DNA of 64,000 bases from Polaromonas sp. YR568 (GTDB lineage: Bacteria > Pseudomonadota > Gammaproteobacteria > Burkholderiales > Burkholderiaceae_C): contig CAMCUN010000009.1 of assembly GCA_945878995.1 (NCBI GenBank), positions 1 to 64,000 on the forward strand, in the 5' to 3' direction. The position numbers were made by a program, and so were the translations under genes. Of this stretch, positions 17,245-26,291 are shown in pieces; the first letter of the stretch is position 1, and every line of letters starts with the position of its first letter. The notes beneath the pieces were generated by a model. It did no database searches. It was not told where the DNA came from and saw only the letters and a program-made list of their open reading frames with translations.

Positions 17245-18476
17245 TGCAAACCAATCTCGCCTCCCAGTACCAGGGCACGGCCGAAGGCCGCGAGGCCGAA
17301 GCCATTTTGCGCAAGTGTGTGCACTGCGGTTTTTGCAGCGCCACCTGCCCCACCTACCAGCTGCTCGGCGACGAGCTCGACAGCCCGCGCGGGCGCATTT
17401 ACCTCATCAAGCAGGTGCTCGAAGGGGCCACGCCCACGCGCAAAACCCAGCTGCACCTGGACCGCTGCCTGACCTGCCGCAATTGCGAGACCACATGCCC
17501 CAGCGGCGTGCAGTACGGCCACTTGGTGGACATTGGCCGCCAAATCGTGGACGAGCAAGTACCGCGCCCTGCGGCAGAAAAAACCGTGCGCTGGCTGCTC
17601 AAAGAGGGCCTGCCTTCGCCGCTGTTTGCCCCGGCCATGAAGCTGGGCCAAAGCGTGCGCGGCCTGCTGCCGGCATCGCTCAAGGCCAAGGTGCCCGCGC
17701 CCCAAGATGCAGGCGCCTGGCCCACCCGCACGCACGCCCGAAAGGTGCTCATGCTCACGGGTTGCGTGCAGCCGTCCATGCAGCCCAACATCAACACGGC
17801 CACCGCCCGGGTGCTGGATGCCTGCGGCATTCAGGCCGTGGTCGCACCCGAGGCCGGTTGCTGCGGCGCGGTCAAGTTCCACTTGAACGACCAAGAAGGC
17901 GGCAAATACCACATGCGCGCCAACATCGACGCGTGGTGGCCGTTGGTGGAGCGCGGCGAAGTGGAGGCCCTGGTGATGAACGCCTCGGGCTGCGGCGTCA
18001 TGGTCAAGGACTACAGCCATGTGCTGCGGGATGACCCAGCCTACGCTGCCAAGGCCGAGCGCATCAGCGCCCTCACGCGGGACTTGAGCGAGCTGCTGCC
18101 CGAGCTGGTGCCGGCCCTTCAAGCCCAACTCTCCAGCCAGCGCCCGGGCACCTTGGCTTACCACCCGCCTTGCACCTTGCAGCACGGCCAGCAATTGCGC
18201 GGCGGCGTGGAGGCGAGCTTGACGGCCTTGGGCTTTGTCATTGGCGTGGCCCGGGCCGAGCCGCATTTGTGCTGCGGATCGGCGGGCACCTATTCGGTGC
18301 TGCAGCCCGAGATCGCCTACGTGCTGCGCGACCGCAAGCTCAAAAACCTGTCAGAGCTGCAGCCCCAAGCCATTGTGTCGGCCAACATCGGCTGCATCAC
18401 CCACCTGCAAAGCGGCACGGCCACGCCGGTGCGGCATTGGATAGAGGTGATTGATGAGGCGCTTGGGACCGCCTGA
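17244..18476 (+). CDS. glcF: Glycolate oxidase iron-sulfur subunit GlcF
   Basis: 410 residues starting at the ATG that overlaps the glcE stop; the track TTG at 17241 is one codon upstream. Two ferredoxin-type 4Fe-4S motifs lie near the N-terminus (CVHCGFCSATCPTY, about 24-37, and CLTCRNCETTCPSG, about 73-86), followed by two CCG-domain cysteine motifs (EAGCCGAVKFH and PHLCCGSAGTY). It passes electrons from the GlcDE flavoprotein to the quinone pool. Length and motif order are normal. Confidence 0.95.
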   Translation: MQTNLASQYQGTAEGREAEAILRKCVHCGFCSATCPTYQLLGDELDSPRGRIYLIKQVLEGATPTRKTQLHLDRCLTCRNCETTCPSGVQYGHLVDIGRQIVDEQVPRPAAEKTVRWLLKEGLPSPLFAPAMKLGQSVRGLLPASLKAKVPAPQDAGAWPTRTHARKVLMLTGCVQPSMQPNINTATARVLDACGIQAVVAPEAGCCGAVKFHLNDQEGGKYHMRANIDAWWPLVERGEVEALVMNASGCGVMVKDYSHVLRDDPAYAAKAERISALTRDLSELLPELVPALQAQLSSQRPGTLAYHPPCTLQHGQQLRGGVEASLTALGFVIGVARAEPHLCCGSAGTYSVLQPEIAYVLRDRKLKNLSELQPQAIVSANIGCITHLQSGTATPVRHWIEVIDEALGTA

Positions 18477-18506
18477 ATCATTCAGGCCGCGAGCCGCAAA
18501 AGGCGT

Positions 18507-18530
18507 AAAAAAACCCCTCGAAAGGGGTTG
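18507..18530 (-). terminator. Terminator of the small secreted-protein gene
   Basis: On the minus strand, AACCCCT-TTCG-AGGGGTT is followed by seven T, 20 bases after the stop of the 51-residue gene. The stem is symmetric and could also weakly stop glcF transcription, but the T run is only on the minus strand. Confidence 0.85.
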
Positions 18531-18549
18531 ATGCTGCAAGCGAGAAGAA

Positions 18550-18705
18550 TTACTTCTTCTTCACGCAAGCTGCGTTTTTCTCGTTTTCTTTCTTGCTGCA
18601 GTCGACTTTTTTGTCGTCCATCTTGCCGCCGCCGTGGGCGCCAGCAAAAGCAGGCATAGAAACCATCATGAATGCGGATGCGAGGAAAGCCATTGCGATT
18701 TTCAT
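18550..18705 (-). CDS. Small secreted lysine-rich protein (51 aa)
   Basis: MKIAMAFLASAFMMVSMPAFAGAHGGG is a clear signal peptide, cleaved after AFA. The mature part of about 30 residues is KMDDKKVDCSKKENEKNAACVKKK, very rich in Lys and Asp/Glu, with two cysteines that could form a disulfide in the periplasm. ATG 18705 has AAGG at RBS distance; the track start at 18759 is upstream of it. The gene is monocistronic with its own terminator. Function is unknown; similar short Lys/Cys periplasmic proteins are common in Burkholderiales. Confidence 0.75.
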   Translation of the reverse strand: MKIAMAFLASAFMMVSMPAFAGAHGGGKMDDKKVDCSKKENEKNAACVKKK

Positions 18706-18796
18706 AGAAACACCTTGGTGACTGGAAGTGAAAGAGAAATATCTTATAACCAGTGTCATGATATGACGCCTCTATATTAGCAAGCAACACAGCATT

Positions 18797-20080
18797 ATGT
18801 CCAACATGGATAAGCCAAATTCTTTTGTGGTCGGGCCCTGGCAGCGGCCTGGCCGCAGCCAGGGGCTGGCGCTGTGGGCAAGCAGGGCGTGCCTGGTATT
18901 CATGGCGTGCGGGGCATCGCCCTTGTCGGCCCAAGACAGGTTTCAGCCCGCCGCCAGTGCAGTGGTTCTGCCTGTGTCTGTGCACGCTGGCGGGAGCAGC
19001 GCGGCGTCTCTGCGTGAACTCGACAAAGCCTGGCGAGCCCAGCCCCGAGACTTGACCGCCGCCACGGCTTATGCACGGGCCGTGTTCATTTTGGGCTTGA
19101 AAGAAGGCGATTTGCGTTGGTACGGCTCTGCCAAGGCCGCCATGGAGCCATGGTGGACCAGCACCGATTTGCCTGCACAGGGCTTTTTTGTGCGAGGCTT
19201 GATCAAGCAAGGCTTTCATGACTTCAAGGCGGGCTTGCAAGACATCAACCAAGCCATTGCGCTGGAGCCCCAGCGCGCAGAATTTTGGTCTTGGCGTTTT
19301 GCGCTGCACCTGCTGCTGGCCGACATGGCTGCGGCGCGCCAAGACGCCAGCGAAATAGACAAGCTTTTTGGCCCTGAAGAGGCCCAGGTCTACCGCGCGG
19401 TGTGGATGTACCGCAGCGGCCAAGCCCTGCCCGCCGTGGGCTTGCTAAAGGCCTCTTTGCGATTGCCGCGTTTTCAAGACGCCTCCTCCCAAGACTGGCT
19501 GGGCTTTCATTTGGGTGAGGCCCACCGGGTGTCAGGCCAGAGCGAGGCCGCCGTGGCCGTGTGGTCTGCGCGCTTGAAGGCCAACCCAGAGGCGCATTTG
19601 CTCAGGCTTTCGCTGGCCGATGTGCTCAACCAGCAGGGCCGTCACGCCAGGGCCAAAACCGTGGCCATCGCCAAGCAAAGCACCAGCGCCCTGACCGACG
19701 CCCTCTTGATGCAGGCCTTGCTGGCCAGCCGGGGCTTGAAAGAGGCCGATGAAAAGCGCCTGGCCAGCCTGATGGACGCGCGGCTGAAGTCGCAGGCGCT
19801 CAGGCAAGAGGCCTTGATCGAGCGGCCCAAACTGATTTACCAAATCACCTACGGCCAAGACATGGCCGCCGGCTTGGCGCTGTCGCAAGAAAACTGGCAA
19901 CTGCAAAAAGAGCCGCCCGATGCGGTGCTGTTTGCCCAAGCCGCGCTGGCCCTGGGCCGTGCTCGGGTGGCCGAGCCTGTGGTGAAGTGGGCCGAGCAAA
20001 CGGGGTACACCGATGCGCAATTGGCGCCACTGATTGAGCAGCTTAAAAAACACCCCAGCTGGACCTCGGCCCGACCATGA
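18797..20080 (+). CDS. Secreted TPR-repeat protein coupled to the HupE/UreJ-like gene
   Basis: 427 residues. A basic N-terminus and hydrophobic helix (LALWASRACLVFMACGASPLSAQD) act as a signal peptide. The rest is helical with tetratricopeptide-like units (AATAYARAVFILGL, GFHDFKAGLQDINQAIALEPQRAEFW, SLADVLNQQGRHARAKTVA), suggesting a periplasmic protein-binding scaffold. Its stop overlaps the start of the next gene (ATGA), so the two are very probably made together. No enzymatic motif is seen. ATG 18797 is taken from the track; ATG 18806 is an alternative. Confidence 0.8.
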   Translation: MSNMDKPNSFVVGPWQRPGRSQGLALWASRACLVFMACGASPLSAQDRFQPAASAVVLPVSVHAGGSSAASLRELDKAWRAQPRDLTAATAYARAVFILGLKEGDLRWYGSAKAAMEPWWTSTDLPAQGFFVRGLIKQGFHDFKAGLQDINQAIALEPQRAEFWSWRFALHLLLADMAAARQDASEIDKLFGPEEAQVYRAVWMYRSGQALPAVGLLKASLRLPRFQDASSQDWLGFHLGEAHRVSGQSEAAVAVWSARLKANPEAHLLRLSLADVLNQQGRHARAKTVAIAKQSTSALTDALLMQALLASRGLKEADEKRLASLMDARLKSQALRQEALIERPKLIYQITYGQDMAAGLALSQENWQLQKEPPDAVLFAQAALALGRARVAEPVVKWAEQTGYTDAQLAPLIEQLKKHPSWTSARP

Positions 20081-21249
20081 TGGCCTGCACATTTTTTAAA
20101 AGCCTGCGCTTGGGCGCCGCGAGTTTGCTGTGCCTGCTGGCCAGTGGCATGGGGGCAGGCCAGGCTTGGGCGCATTCGAGCAGCAACAGCTACCTCACGC
20201 TCAGCCAGCCTGCGGGCGCCTTGGCGCTGCGGGCCGATGTGAACCTGCGCGACCTGGACCTGGCACTGGACTTGGACAACAACCGCGACGGCCAAGTCAG
20301 CTGGGGTGAAGTCCAAGCCCGAGATGCTGAGTTGCAAACGTGGCTGTTGCAAGGCATTGGGCTGCAGGCTGCAGGCCAAGACTGCAAGCTGGGTGTGGCC
20401 GACTTGCAAGCCAGCACGCATGCCGACGGCATCTACCTCAGCGCCCAATGGACGCCGATGTGCCCGGGCGTGACCGATGCCAGCCGCGCCAGTTTGACCG
20501 TGCGCTACGGCTTGATTTTTGCGCAAGACAGTTTGCACCGTGGCTTGCTGAAGGTGGATTTCCCCAATTACCAAAGCACCGCCTTGCTCAGCCCAGAGCG
20601 GCCGCAAGCCCAAGTGAGCCAGGCCGAAAGCGGCGCTTGGCGGGTGTTTGGCCGCTATGTCGTTGAAGGGGTGTGGCACATCTGGATTGGCATAGACCAC
20701 ATCGTCTTTTTGCTCAGCTTGCTGGTGTTGGCGCCGCTGGTGCCCTCGCGCCTGCGCGTCACGCGCTGGCAAGCGGCCGCGAAGCCCCGGCCCGTGGTGC
20801 TTGATGTGCTGGCCGTGGTCACGGCCTTTACCGTGGCGCACTCCATAACGCTGGGCTTGACCATCACGGGCTGGCTCACGCCACCCGCCGATCTGATTGA
20901 GCCCGCCATTGCGCTGTCGGTGGTCTTGGCTGCCCTGAACAACCTGCTTGGATTCAGCGCGCTCAAACGCTGGCGCTTGGCATTTGTGTTCGGCCTGGTG
21001 CACGGCTTTGGCTTTGCCAGCGTGTTGCTCGATTTGGGCCTGCCAGTCACCGGCTTGCTGGCGGCCCTGGGCGGCTTTAACTTGGGCGTAGAGCTGGGCC
21101 AGCTGGCCATCGTGTGCGCGTTCTTACCCGTGGCTTGGTGGCTGCGCCGCACGCCCTTTTACAAGTGGGTGGTGGTCATGGGCGGCTCCCTGACCATTGT
21201 GATTTTGGGGCTGTACTGGACGCTGGACAGGGTGGGCTGGCTGGGCTGA
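20077..21249 (+). CDS. HupE/UreJ-family membrane protein with an EF-hand-like loop
   Basis: 390 residues. A signal peptide (to about AQAWA) leads into an extracytoplasmic domain of roughly 165 residues, then HIWIGIDHIVFLLSLLVLAPL and five or six further membrane helices with AFTVAHSITLGL and GLVHGFGFASVLLDLGL. These His-rich helices mark the HupE/UreJ_2 family, proposed metal (nickel/cobalt) permeases. The soluble part contains DLDNNRDGQVSWGEV near residue 65, which fits the D-x-D-x-[DN]-G-x-x-x-x-x-E calcium-loop pattern. It is translationally coupled to the TPR gene upstream. Substrate is unknown; no urease or hydrogenase genes are nearby. Confidence 0.85.
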   Translation: MMACTFFKSLRLGAASLLCLLASGMGAGQAWAHSSSNSYLTLSQPAGALALRADVNLRDLDLALDLDNNRDGQVSWGEVQARDAELQTWLLQGIGLQAAGQDCKLGVADLQASTHADGIYLSAQWTPMCPGVTDASRASLTVRYGLIFAQDSLHRGLLKVDFPNYQSTALLSPERPQAQVSQAESGAWRVFGRYVVEGVWHIWIGIDHIVFLLSLLVLAPLVPSRLRVTRWQAAAKPRPVVLDVLAVVTAFTVAHSITLGLTITGWLTPPADLIEPAIALSVVLAALNNLLGFSALKRWRLAFVFGLVHGFGFASVLLDLGLPVTGLLAALGGFNLGVELGQLAIVCAFLPVAWWLRRTPFYKWVVVMGGSLTIVILGLYWTLDRVGWLG

Positions 21250-21388
21250 AGGCCGGGCGGGCTTGGCGAGAGAACAGCCTGATTTTTCGCGGTTCCACCC
21301 ATTCCAGCCAAAGCTTGTGATGGCCAAGGGGTTCATGAACCCTTTTGCAGTAGCGGTGGTCTCAAAAGGACGGGGCAGCGCCCGAGTT

Positions 21389-21874
21389 TCAAGCCGCCAA
21401 CGCAGCCTCTATGTCTTTGGCCAGCGCCTCGGGCTTGTCCATAGAGCCGTAGCGCTTGATGACCTCGCCGTTTCGGCCCACCAAAAACTTGGTGAAGTTC
21501 CACTTGATGGCCTGGGTGCCGAGCACGCCGGGGGCGGCTTGGGTGAGCCACTTAAACAGGGGGTGGGCTTTGGTGCCGTTGACCTCGACCTTGCTCATCA
21601 TGGGGAAGGTGACGCCATAGTTTTTTTGGCAAAAGCCCAAAATCTCGCCGTCTGAACCAGGGTCTTGGCTGCCGAACTGGTTGCATGGAAAACCCAGCAC
21701 CGTGAAACCTCGCCCGGCCCACTGGTCTTGCAGTTTTTGCAGGCCTGAAAACTGTGGGGTGAAGCCGCAGGCACTGGCGGTGTTGACCACCAGCAGCACC
21801 TGGCCCTGGTAAGTGGAGAGGGCTTGCTCGTGCCCTTGAATGTCTTGGGCGCTGAAGTCGTGCAAAGTGCTCAT
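21389..21874 (-). CDS. Glutathione peroxidase-family thiol peroxidase
   Basis: 161 residues from ATG 21874. Motifs are NTASACGFTPQFSGL with the peroxidatic Cys36 (Cys, not selenocysteine), LGFPCNQFGSQDPG with the Gln and a second Cys, and IKWNFTKFLV with the conserved Trp-Asn. The length is normal for bacterial BtuE/Gpx proteins, which reduce hydrogen and lipid peroxides, usually with thioredoxin. It lies 13 bases downstream of the yedK-like gene on the same strand, so the two may be co-transcribed stress genes. The track start at 22054 overlaps yedK and is rejected. Confidence 0.93.
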   Translation of the reverse strand: MSTLHDFSAQDIQGHEQALSTYQGQVLLVVNTASACGFTPQFSGLQKLQDQWAGRGFTVLGFPCNQFGSQDPGSDGEILGFCQKNYGVTFPMMSKVEVNGTKAHPLFKWLTQAAPGVLGTQAIKWNFTKFLVGRNGEVIKRYGSMDKPEALAKDIEAALAA

Positions 21875-21887
21875 GGGGTGGTTTCCT

Positions 21888-22583
21888 TCAAAAAAATGTG
21901 CTTTGTGGGTCAAACAAGCTAGGGATGGGCGGTGCCTCGGCACGCAAAAGCTCGGCAGGGATGGGGCGCAAAAAATCCATGCTGTCTTCCGTACTGGCCG
22001 CCAGCCAGTCATCGTAACGCTCGGGCGGCACCACCACCACCGAGCGCTTTTCATCGCCGGGCCTGTGGAAGTTTTTCATCATCGGATGGTCATCTGCGTT
22101 GATGGTGAGCAGGGTGAAGCTGTGCACCAGCGCGCCTTGCGGCGGCTTCCAGGCCGTCCACAAACCCGCCAGGCCCAGCGGCTGGCCGTCAGCGTGGCTG
22201 ATGCGTGTGGCCACGGCCCGGCCGGAGCGCCAGTCGGGCTCGAAAAAAGCCTCTAGCGGAACAATGCAGTGCCGCGCCAGCCGCCAAGCGTCTCGAAAGC
22301 TGGGCTTGTCGGCCACAGTCTCGCTGCGGGCGTTGTAGGTTCGCTTGGCCAAGCTCAGGTCGCGGCTCCAGTGCGGCACCAGGCCAAACAGGCCCTTGAG
22401 CGCTTGGCGCGGGGGCACTGCTTCGTCGCCCGCATCAGCCAAATCGGCATCTAGCGGGCGCCGGATAAAAGCACTTTCATAGCCAGGCCAAATGTCGGTG
22501 CGCGTCACATCGGTGGGCGCCGTCACCGCGAAGGACTCGGTGTAGCTTTGGGGCTGGCTCAGGCCTTGGTAATGGGCGCACAT
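21888..22583 (-). CDS. yedK: SOS response-associated YedK/HMCES abasic-site protein
   Basis: 231 residues. The start must be ATG 22583 (MCAHYQ), not the track ATG two codons upstream, because Cys2 has to become the N-terminal residue that forms the covalent thiazolidine link with abasic sites in single-stranded DNA. Other family residues are visible: TYNARSETVADKPSF (Asn), IVPLEAFFEP (Glu) and HPMMKNFHRPGDEKR (His). It shields abasic sites from cleavage or error-prone bypass. It is upstream of the peroxidase gene on the same strand. Confidence 0.93.
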   Translation of the reverse strand: MCAHYQGLSQPQSYTESFAVTAPTDVTRTDIWPGYESAFIRRPLDADLADAGDEAVPPRQALKGLFGLVPHWSRDLSLAKRTYNARSETVADKPSFRDAWRLARHCIVPLEAFFEPDWRSGRAVATRISHADGQPLGLAGLWTAWKPPQGALVHSFTLLTINADDHPMMKNFHRPGDEKRSVVVVPPERYDDWLAASTEDSMDFLRPIPAELLRAEAPPIPSLFDPQSTFF

Positions 22584-22611
22584 AGGCAAATATCAAGGCG
22601 CATTCTCAGCG

Positions 22612-23526
22612 CTATTGGTCAGCGGGCTTGTCCGAGTCTGGCGCCAAGGCCGCCAACAGCGCAGCAAACACAATGAGCGAGCCGCCCACCAGTGTGCGGG
22701 TGCTGAATTCGGCCGCATCCAACCAGGCCGAAGAAACGCTGGCAAACAGCAGTTCAGTGAGCATAACCAGCGCCGTGGTGTGCGCCGCCAGTCGGGCGGC
22801 GCCGTACTGCAAGCCCCAATTGCTCAGCAAAAAAGCCGCGCACAGCGCCAGCGCCACCGGCCAGCCAGCTGCGGCCAGCGCAGGCGCGGGCACCAGCCCA
22901 GCCCCCATGCCCAAGAGCCCGGCCAGCGAGCCCATGAGTGCGCCGCCACCGAACATGGCCATCATGCGAGCCTCGCTGGGGGTGCCCCCCAGCTTGCGCA
23001 GCAGCACATTGGTGGCCGCAAAAAACACCCCGCCCGCCAGCGCCAGCCAGTCGGACAGGCTTTGCGGCAAGGGCCAAGGCGAGTCTGGCGACTTGAGCAC
23101 GATGACCACGCCCGCCAGCGCCAGCAGCAAGCGCAGCAGCGAGCCCCGGCTGGGCCGCTCACCCAACACCGGCCAGGCCATGAGCACCGACCACGCAGGC
23201 ATGAGGTAAAACAGCAGCACCACGCGCACCACGTCGCCCGTGGTCACGGCCCAGTTAAAGCCCACATTGGTCAAGCCAGAGGCCAGCATCAGCAGCCACA
23301 AAGCCGGGAATTGCCACAGGCCTTGCCAGGCGCGAGGCCGCCAGCACAACACGCAGACCACGGCCACGGCGTAAATCAGCGCGGTGCTCCACAGCGGGTG
23401 CAGGCCCTGGCTTTCAAGCTGGCGAAAAGGCCACCAGGACACGCCCCAAACGAAGGCGTTGAGCAACAGCCCGGCCACGGCCAGACCGGTGGAGCCAGTG
23501 GGGAGAGAAGATGAAGAAGGGGTCAT
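22612..23526 (-). CDS. EamA/DMT-family transporter
   Basis: 304 residues, ten predicted membrane helices in two EamA repeats. The first repeat has VWGVSWWPFRQLESQGLHPLWSTALIY, and WPVLGERPSRGSLLRLLLALAGVVIV closes it; the second ends LLFASVSSAWLDAAEFSTRTLVGGSLIVFAALLAAL. It is an inner-membrane exporter of drug/metabolite type, substrate unknown. It lies 48 bases downstream of lplT on the same strand. Nothing is unusual in length or sequence. Confidence 0.9.
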   Translation of the reverse strand: MTPSSSSLPTGSTGLAVAGLLLNAFVWGVSWWPFRQLESQGLHPLWSTALIYAVAVVCVLCWRPRAWQGLWQFPALWLLMLASGLTNVGFNWAVTTGDVVRVVLLFYLMPAWSVLMAWPVLGERPSRGSLLRLLLALAGVVIVLKSPDSPWPLPQSLSDWLALAGGVFFAATNVLLRKLGGTPSEARMMAMFGGGALMGSLAGLLGMGAGLVPAPALAAAGWPVALALCAAFLLSNWGLQYGAARLAAHTTALVMLTELLFASVSSAWLDAAEFSTRTLVGGSLIVFAALLAALAPDSDKPADQ

Positions 23527-23574
23527 GCAAAAGCCCTGCGCCCGCAGCGCCTGGGGCCGCTGGGCAGTAAAGGC

Positions 23575-24855
23575 TCAGTGAGAACGGTCGCTGCGTGCCA
23601 TCTGCAGCAGCGCTTCGACTTGTTCTTTGTGGTTGACCAAGTTGCTTTGATGCCAACGCTGAATCACCCACATAAAGCCCGCCACCACCACGCCAAAGGC
23701 GGTGATGGCGCCAAAGGCCGACATGCCCATGCCGGTGGACAAGGTATACAAGCCGCCCAAGCCCAAGATGCAGGCTTGCTCGTTGAAGTTTTGCACCGCA
23801 ATGGAGCGGCCCGCACCCATGAGGTTGTGGCCACGGTGCTGCAAAAGCGCATTCATGGGCACCACCAAGAAGCCGCCCAGGCCGCCCAGCAAAATCAAAA
23901 AGGGCGCGGCCACCCAGACGTTGTCAATGAAGTTCATCAAAATCACCAACAAGCCCATGCCCATGCCCAGGGGCATGAGGCTGGTGGCCTGGTCAAGCCG
24001 CATGCGCATAGACGCCATCACCGCGCCCACGGCAGTGCCAATGGCCACCACGCCCACCAGCGAAGATGCTTGAGTGGTGTTGTAGCCCAAGGCGGCGGCG
24101 CTCCAGGCCAGCACGATGTAGCGCAAGTTGCCAGAGACGCCCCAAAACAAGGTGGTGGTGGCCAGCGAGATTTGGCCCAGCTTGTCGCGCCACAAGGCAG
24201 TGTTGCAGCGCCAAAAATCGGGCAACAGCTCCAGCTTGTTAGCGGGCATGGCGCGCATCTCCACCCCAGTGGTGGGGATGCGGGTATTGAACCAGGCGGC
24301 CAAACCGTAGATCAAGATCAACACCGTGATGGCGGCCTCGGCCGCGGTGTCAATGCCGGTGTCGAAAGCCGGGAGGTTGAATGACAGCAACACGGAAGAC
24401 ACGTTTTGCCCCACCAGTTGCCCGCCAAGCAACACACCCAAAATGATGGACGCAATGGTCAGGCCCTCAATCCAGCCATTGGCTTTGACCAACTGCGAAG
24501 CGGGTAAAAGCTCGGTGAGGATGCCGTACTTGGCCGGCGAGTAGGCCGCCGCGCCCAGACCGACCACCGCGTAGGCCAGCAAAGGGTGGGCAGAAAACAG
24601 CATGGCCAGACAACCCACCACCTTGATGGTGTTGCTCACCAGCATGACGCTGCCCTTGGGCCGAGAATCTGCAAACGCCCCCACAAAAGGGGCCAGCACC
24701 ACGTAGAACAAGGCAAACATGGGCACCAGTGCCGCAGGCTGCCATTTGGGAGCACCGCCCGCTCGGAGCAATTCCACGGCAACCACAAACAGCGCGTTGT
24801 CAGCCAAGGAGCTGAAAAACTGAGCCGCCATGATGGTGTAAAAACCGCGCTTCAT
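23575..24855 (-). CDS. lplT: Lysophospholipid transporter LplT (MFS)
   Basis: 426 residues with 12 membrane helices. The N-terminus MKRGFYTIMAAQFFSSLADNALFVVAVELL and the loop LTELLPASQLVKANGWIEGLTIASIILG are characteristic of LplT, which flips lysophospholipids inward across the inner membrane for re-acylation by Aas. No aas gene follows here; in many proteobacteria lplT and aas are adjacent. It diverges from alr with about 210 bases between them. Confidence 0.92.
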   Translation of the reverse strand: MKRGFYTIMAAQFFSSLADNALFVVAVELLRAGGAPKWQPAALVPMFALFYVVLAPFVGAFADSRPKGSVMLVSNTIKVVGCLAMLFSAHPLLAYAVVGLGAAAYSPAKYGILTELLPASQLVKANGWIEGLTIASIILGVLLGGQLVGQNVSSVLLSFNLPAFDTGIDTAAEAAITVLILIYGLAAWFNTRIPTTGVEMRAMPANKLELLPDFWRCNTALWRDKLGQISLATTTLFWGVSGNLRYIVLAWSAAALGYNTTQASSLVGVVAIGTAVGAVMASMRMRLDQATSLMPLGMGMGLLVILMNFIDNVWVAAPFLILLGGLGGFLVVPMNALLQHRGHNLMGAGRSIAVQNFNEQACILGLGGLYTLSTGMGMSAFGAITAFGVVVAGFMWVIQRWHQSNLVNHKEQVEALLQMARSDRSH

Positions 24856-25067
24856 AGTTGTATTTTGCTCACGGTTTTAAGACTGTCACAGATACTGACA
24901 ATCGGTTTCACTCGGTGTGACTTCTAAGGGTCACGGTTTATAGCACGCAAGGGGGATGCCAAAATGACCAGCAAACCCATGCTGGTAACAGGCCCTTCAA
25001 AGCTTTTCGACCTTGCCTGGGCGCCGACCGCCTGCCAACAAACGCCTGAATTGACCCCACCCCAGCC

Positions 25068-26171
25068 ATGCCCCGCCCCATTTTGGCCACCATCCACGCC
25101 CCGGCCCTGCGCCACAACTTGGCCCGTGTGCGAGCGGCTGCTGGCGACGCCAAGATATGGGCCACGGTCAAGGCCGACGCCTATGGCCACGGCATAGAAC
25201 GGGTGTTTGACAGCTTGCGCGCCGCAGATGGCTTTGCCCTGCTGGACTTGAAAGAGGCCCAGCGCCTGCGCGCGCTCGACTGGCGCGGCCCCATTTTGTT
25301 GCTCGAGGGTTGCTTTGAAGCGCGCGACCTGGAGCTGTGCTCGCGCTTGGGCCTGTGGCATGTGGTGCACTGCCAAGAACAAATCGACATGCTGTCCGCC
25401 CACAAGACCCAGCTGCCGCAGCGCGTGTTCCTCAAAATGAACTCGGGCATGAACCGGCTGGGCTTTGCACCCGAGCGCTTGCGCGCAGCCTGGACCCGCC
25501 TGAACGCTTTGCCTCAAGTGGACGAGATTTCACTGATGACGCATTTTGGCGACGCCGATGGCCCCAAAGGCATTGCGGCTCAAATGGCCGCTTTTGAGGC
25601 TGTCACGGCCGACCTGCCGGGCGAGCGCTCGCTGGCCAACAGCGCGGCCGTGCTGCGCCACGGCCCCGCCTTGGGCCAGCGCTCAGACTGGGTGCGACCA
25701 GGCATTGCGCTGTATGGCAGCGCGCCTGACTTTCCCGAGCATGGCACCGGCCACTGGCAACTCAAGCCGACCATGAGCTTGAGCTCGCGCCTGATTGCCG
25801 TGCAAGACCTCCAACGCGGCGACACGGTGGGCTATGGCTCCCAATTCACGGCCGAGCAGCCGCTGCGCATGGGCGTGGTGGCTTGCGGCTATGCCGACGG
25901 CTACCCCCGCCACTGCAGCACGGGCACGCCGGTGCTGGTGGACGGCCAACGCACCCGGCTGCTGGGGCGGGTGAGCATGGACATGCTGGCGGTGGACCTC
26001 ACGCCCGTGCCCCAGGCGCAGATCGGCAGCCCCATCACGCTGTGGGGCCAGTCTGCGCAGGGTGAGCTGCTGTCCATCGACGAGGTGGCGGCGGCGGCGG
26101 GCACCGTGGGCTACGAGCTCATGTGTGCGCTGGCGCCCCGTGTGCCTGTGGTGATCGAGGCGGACGACTGA
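25068..26171 (+). CDS. alr: Alanine racemase
   Basis: 367 residues. The PLP lysine is K35 in [16 protein letters not shown]. Other signatures are [54 protein letters not shown] and [15 protein letters not shown], covering the N-terminal TIM-barrel and the C-terminal beta domain. It interconverts L- and D-alanine for peptidoglycan. Length is normal. It diverges from lplT; the intergenic DNA shows no clear promoter to me. Confidence 0.97.
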   Translation: MPRPILATIHAPALRHNLARVRAAAGDAKIWATVKADAYGHGIERVFDSLRAADGFALLDLKEAQRLRALDWRGPILLLEGCFEARDLELCSRLGLWHVVHCQEQIDMLSAHKTQLPQRVFLKMNSGMNRLGFAPERLRAAWTRLNALPQVDEISLMTHFGDADGPKGIAAQMAAFEAVTADLPGERSLANSAAVLRHGPALGQRSDWVRPGIALYGSAPDFPEHGTGHWQLKPTMSLSSRLIAVQDLQRGDTVGYGSQFTAEQPLRMGVVACGYADGYPRHCSTGTPVLVDGQRTRLLGRVSMDMLAVDLTPVPQAQIGSPITLWGQSAQGELLSIDEVAAAAGTVGYELMCALAPRVPVVIEADD

Positions 26172-26291
26172 GCGCCAAGTCTGTTCAAATTCGCAAGCTT
26201 TGAATTGATGAACAGTTTGACAGGCGCAGCATGGGCACGGCCCAAAGCCTTTGCAAGCTGAGCCCAGCCGCTTTTTTGAGGACCTTTTCAC

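Noticed and set aside
22615-23514. 299-residue plus-strand ORF opposite the EamA gene
   Set aside because: Gln/Arg/His-rich shadow of a membrane protein gene on the minus strand.
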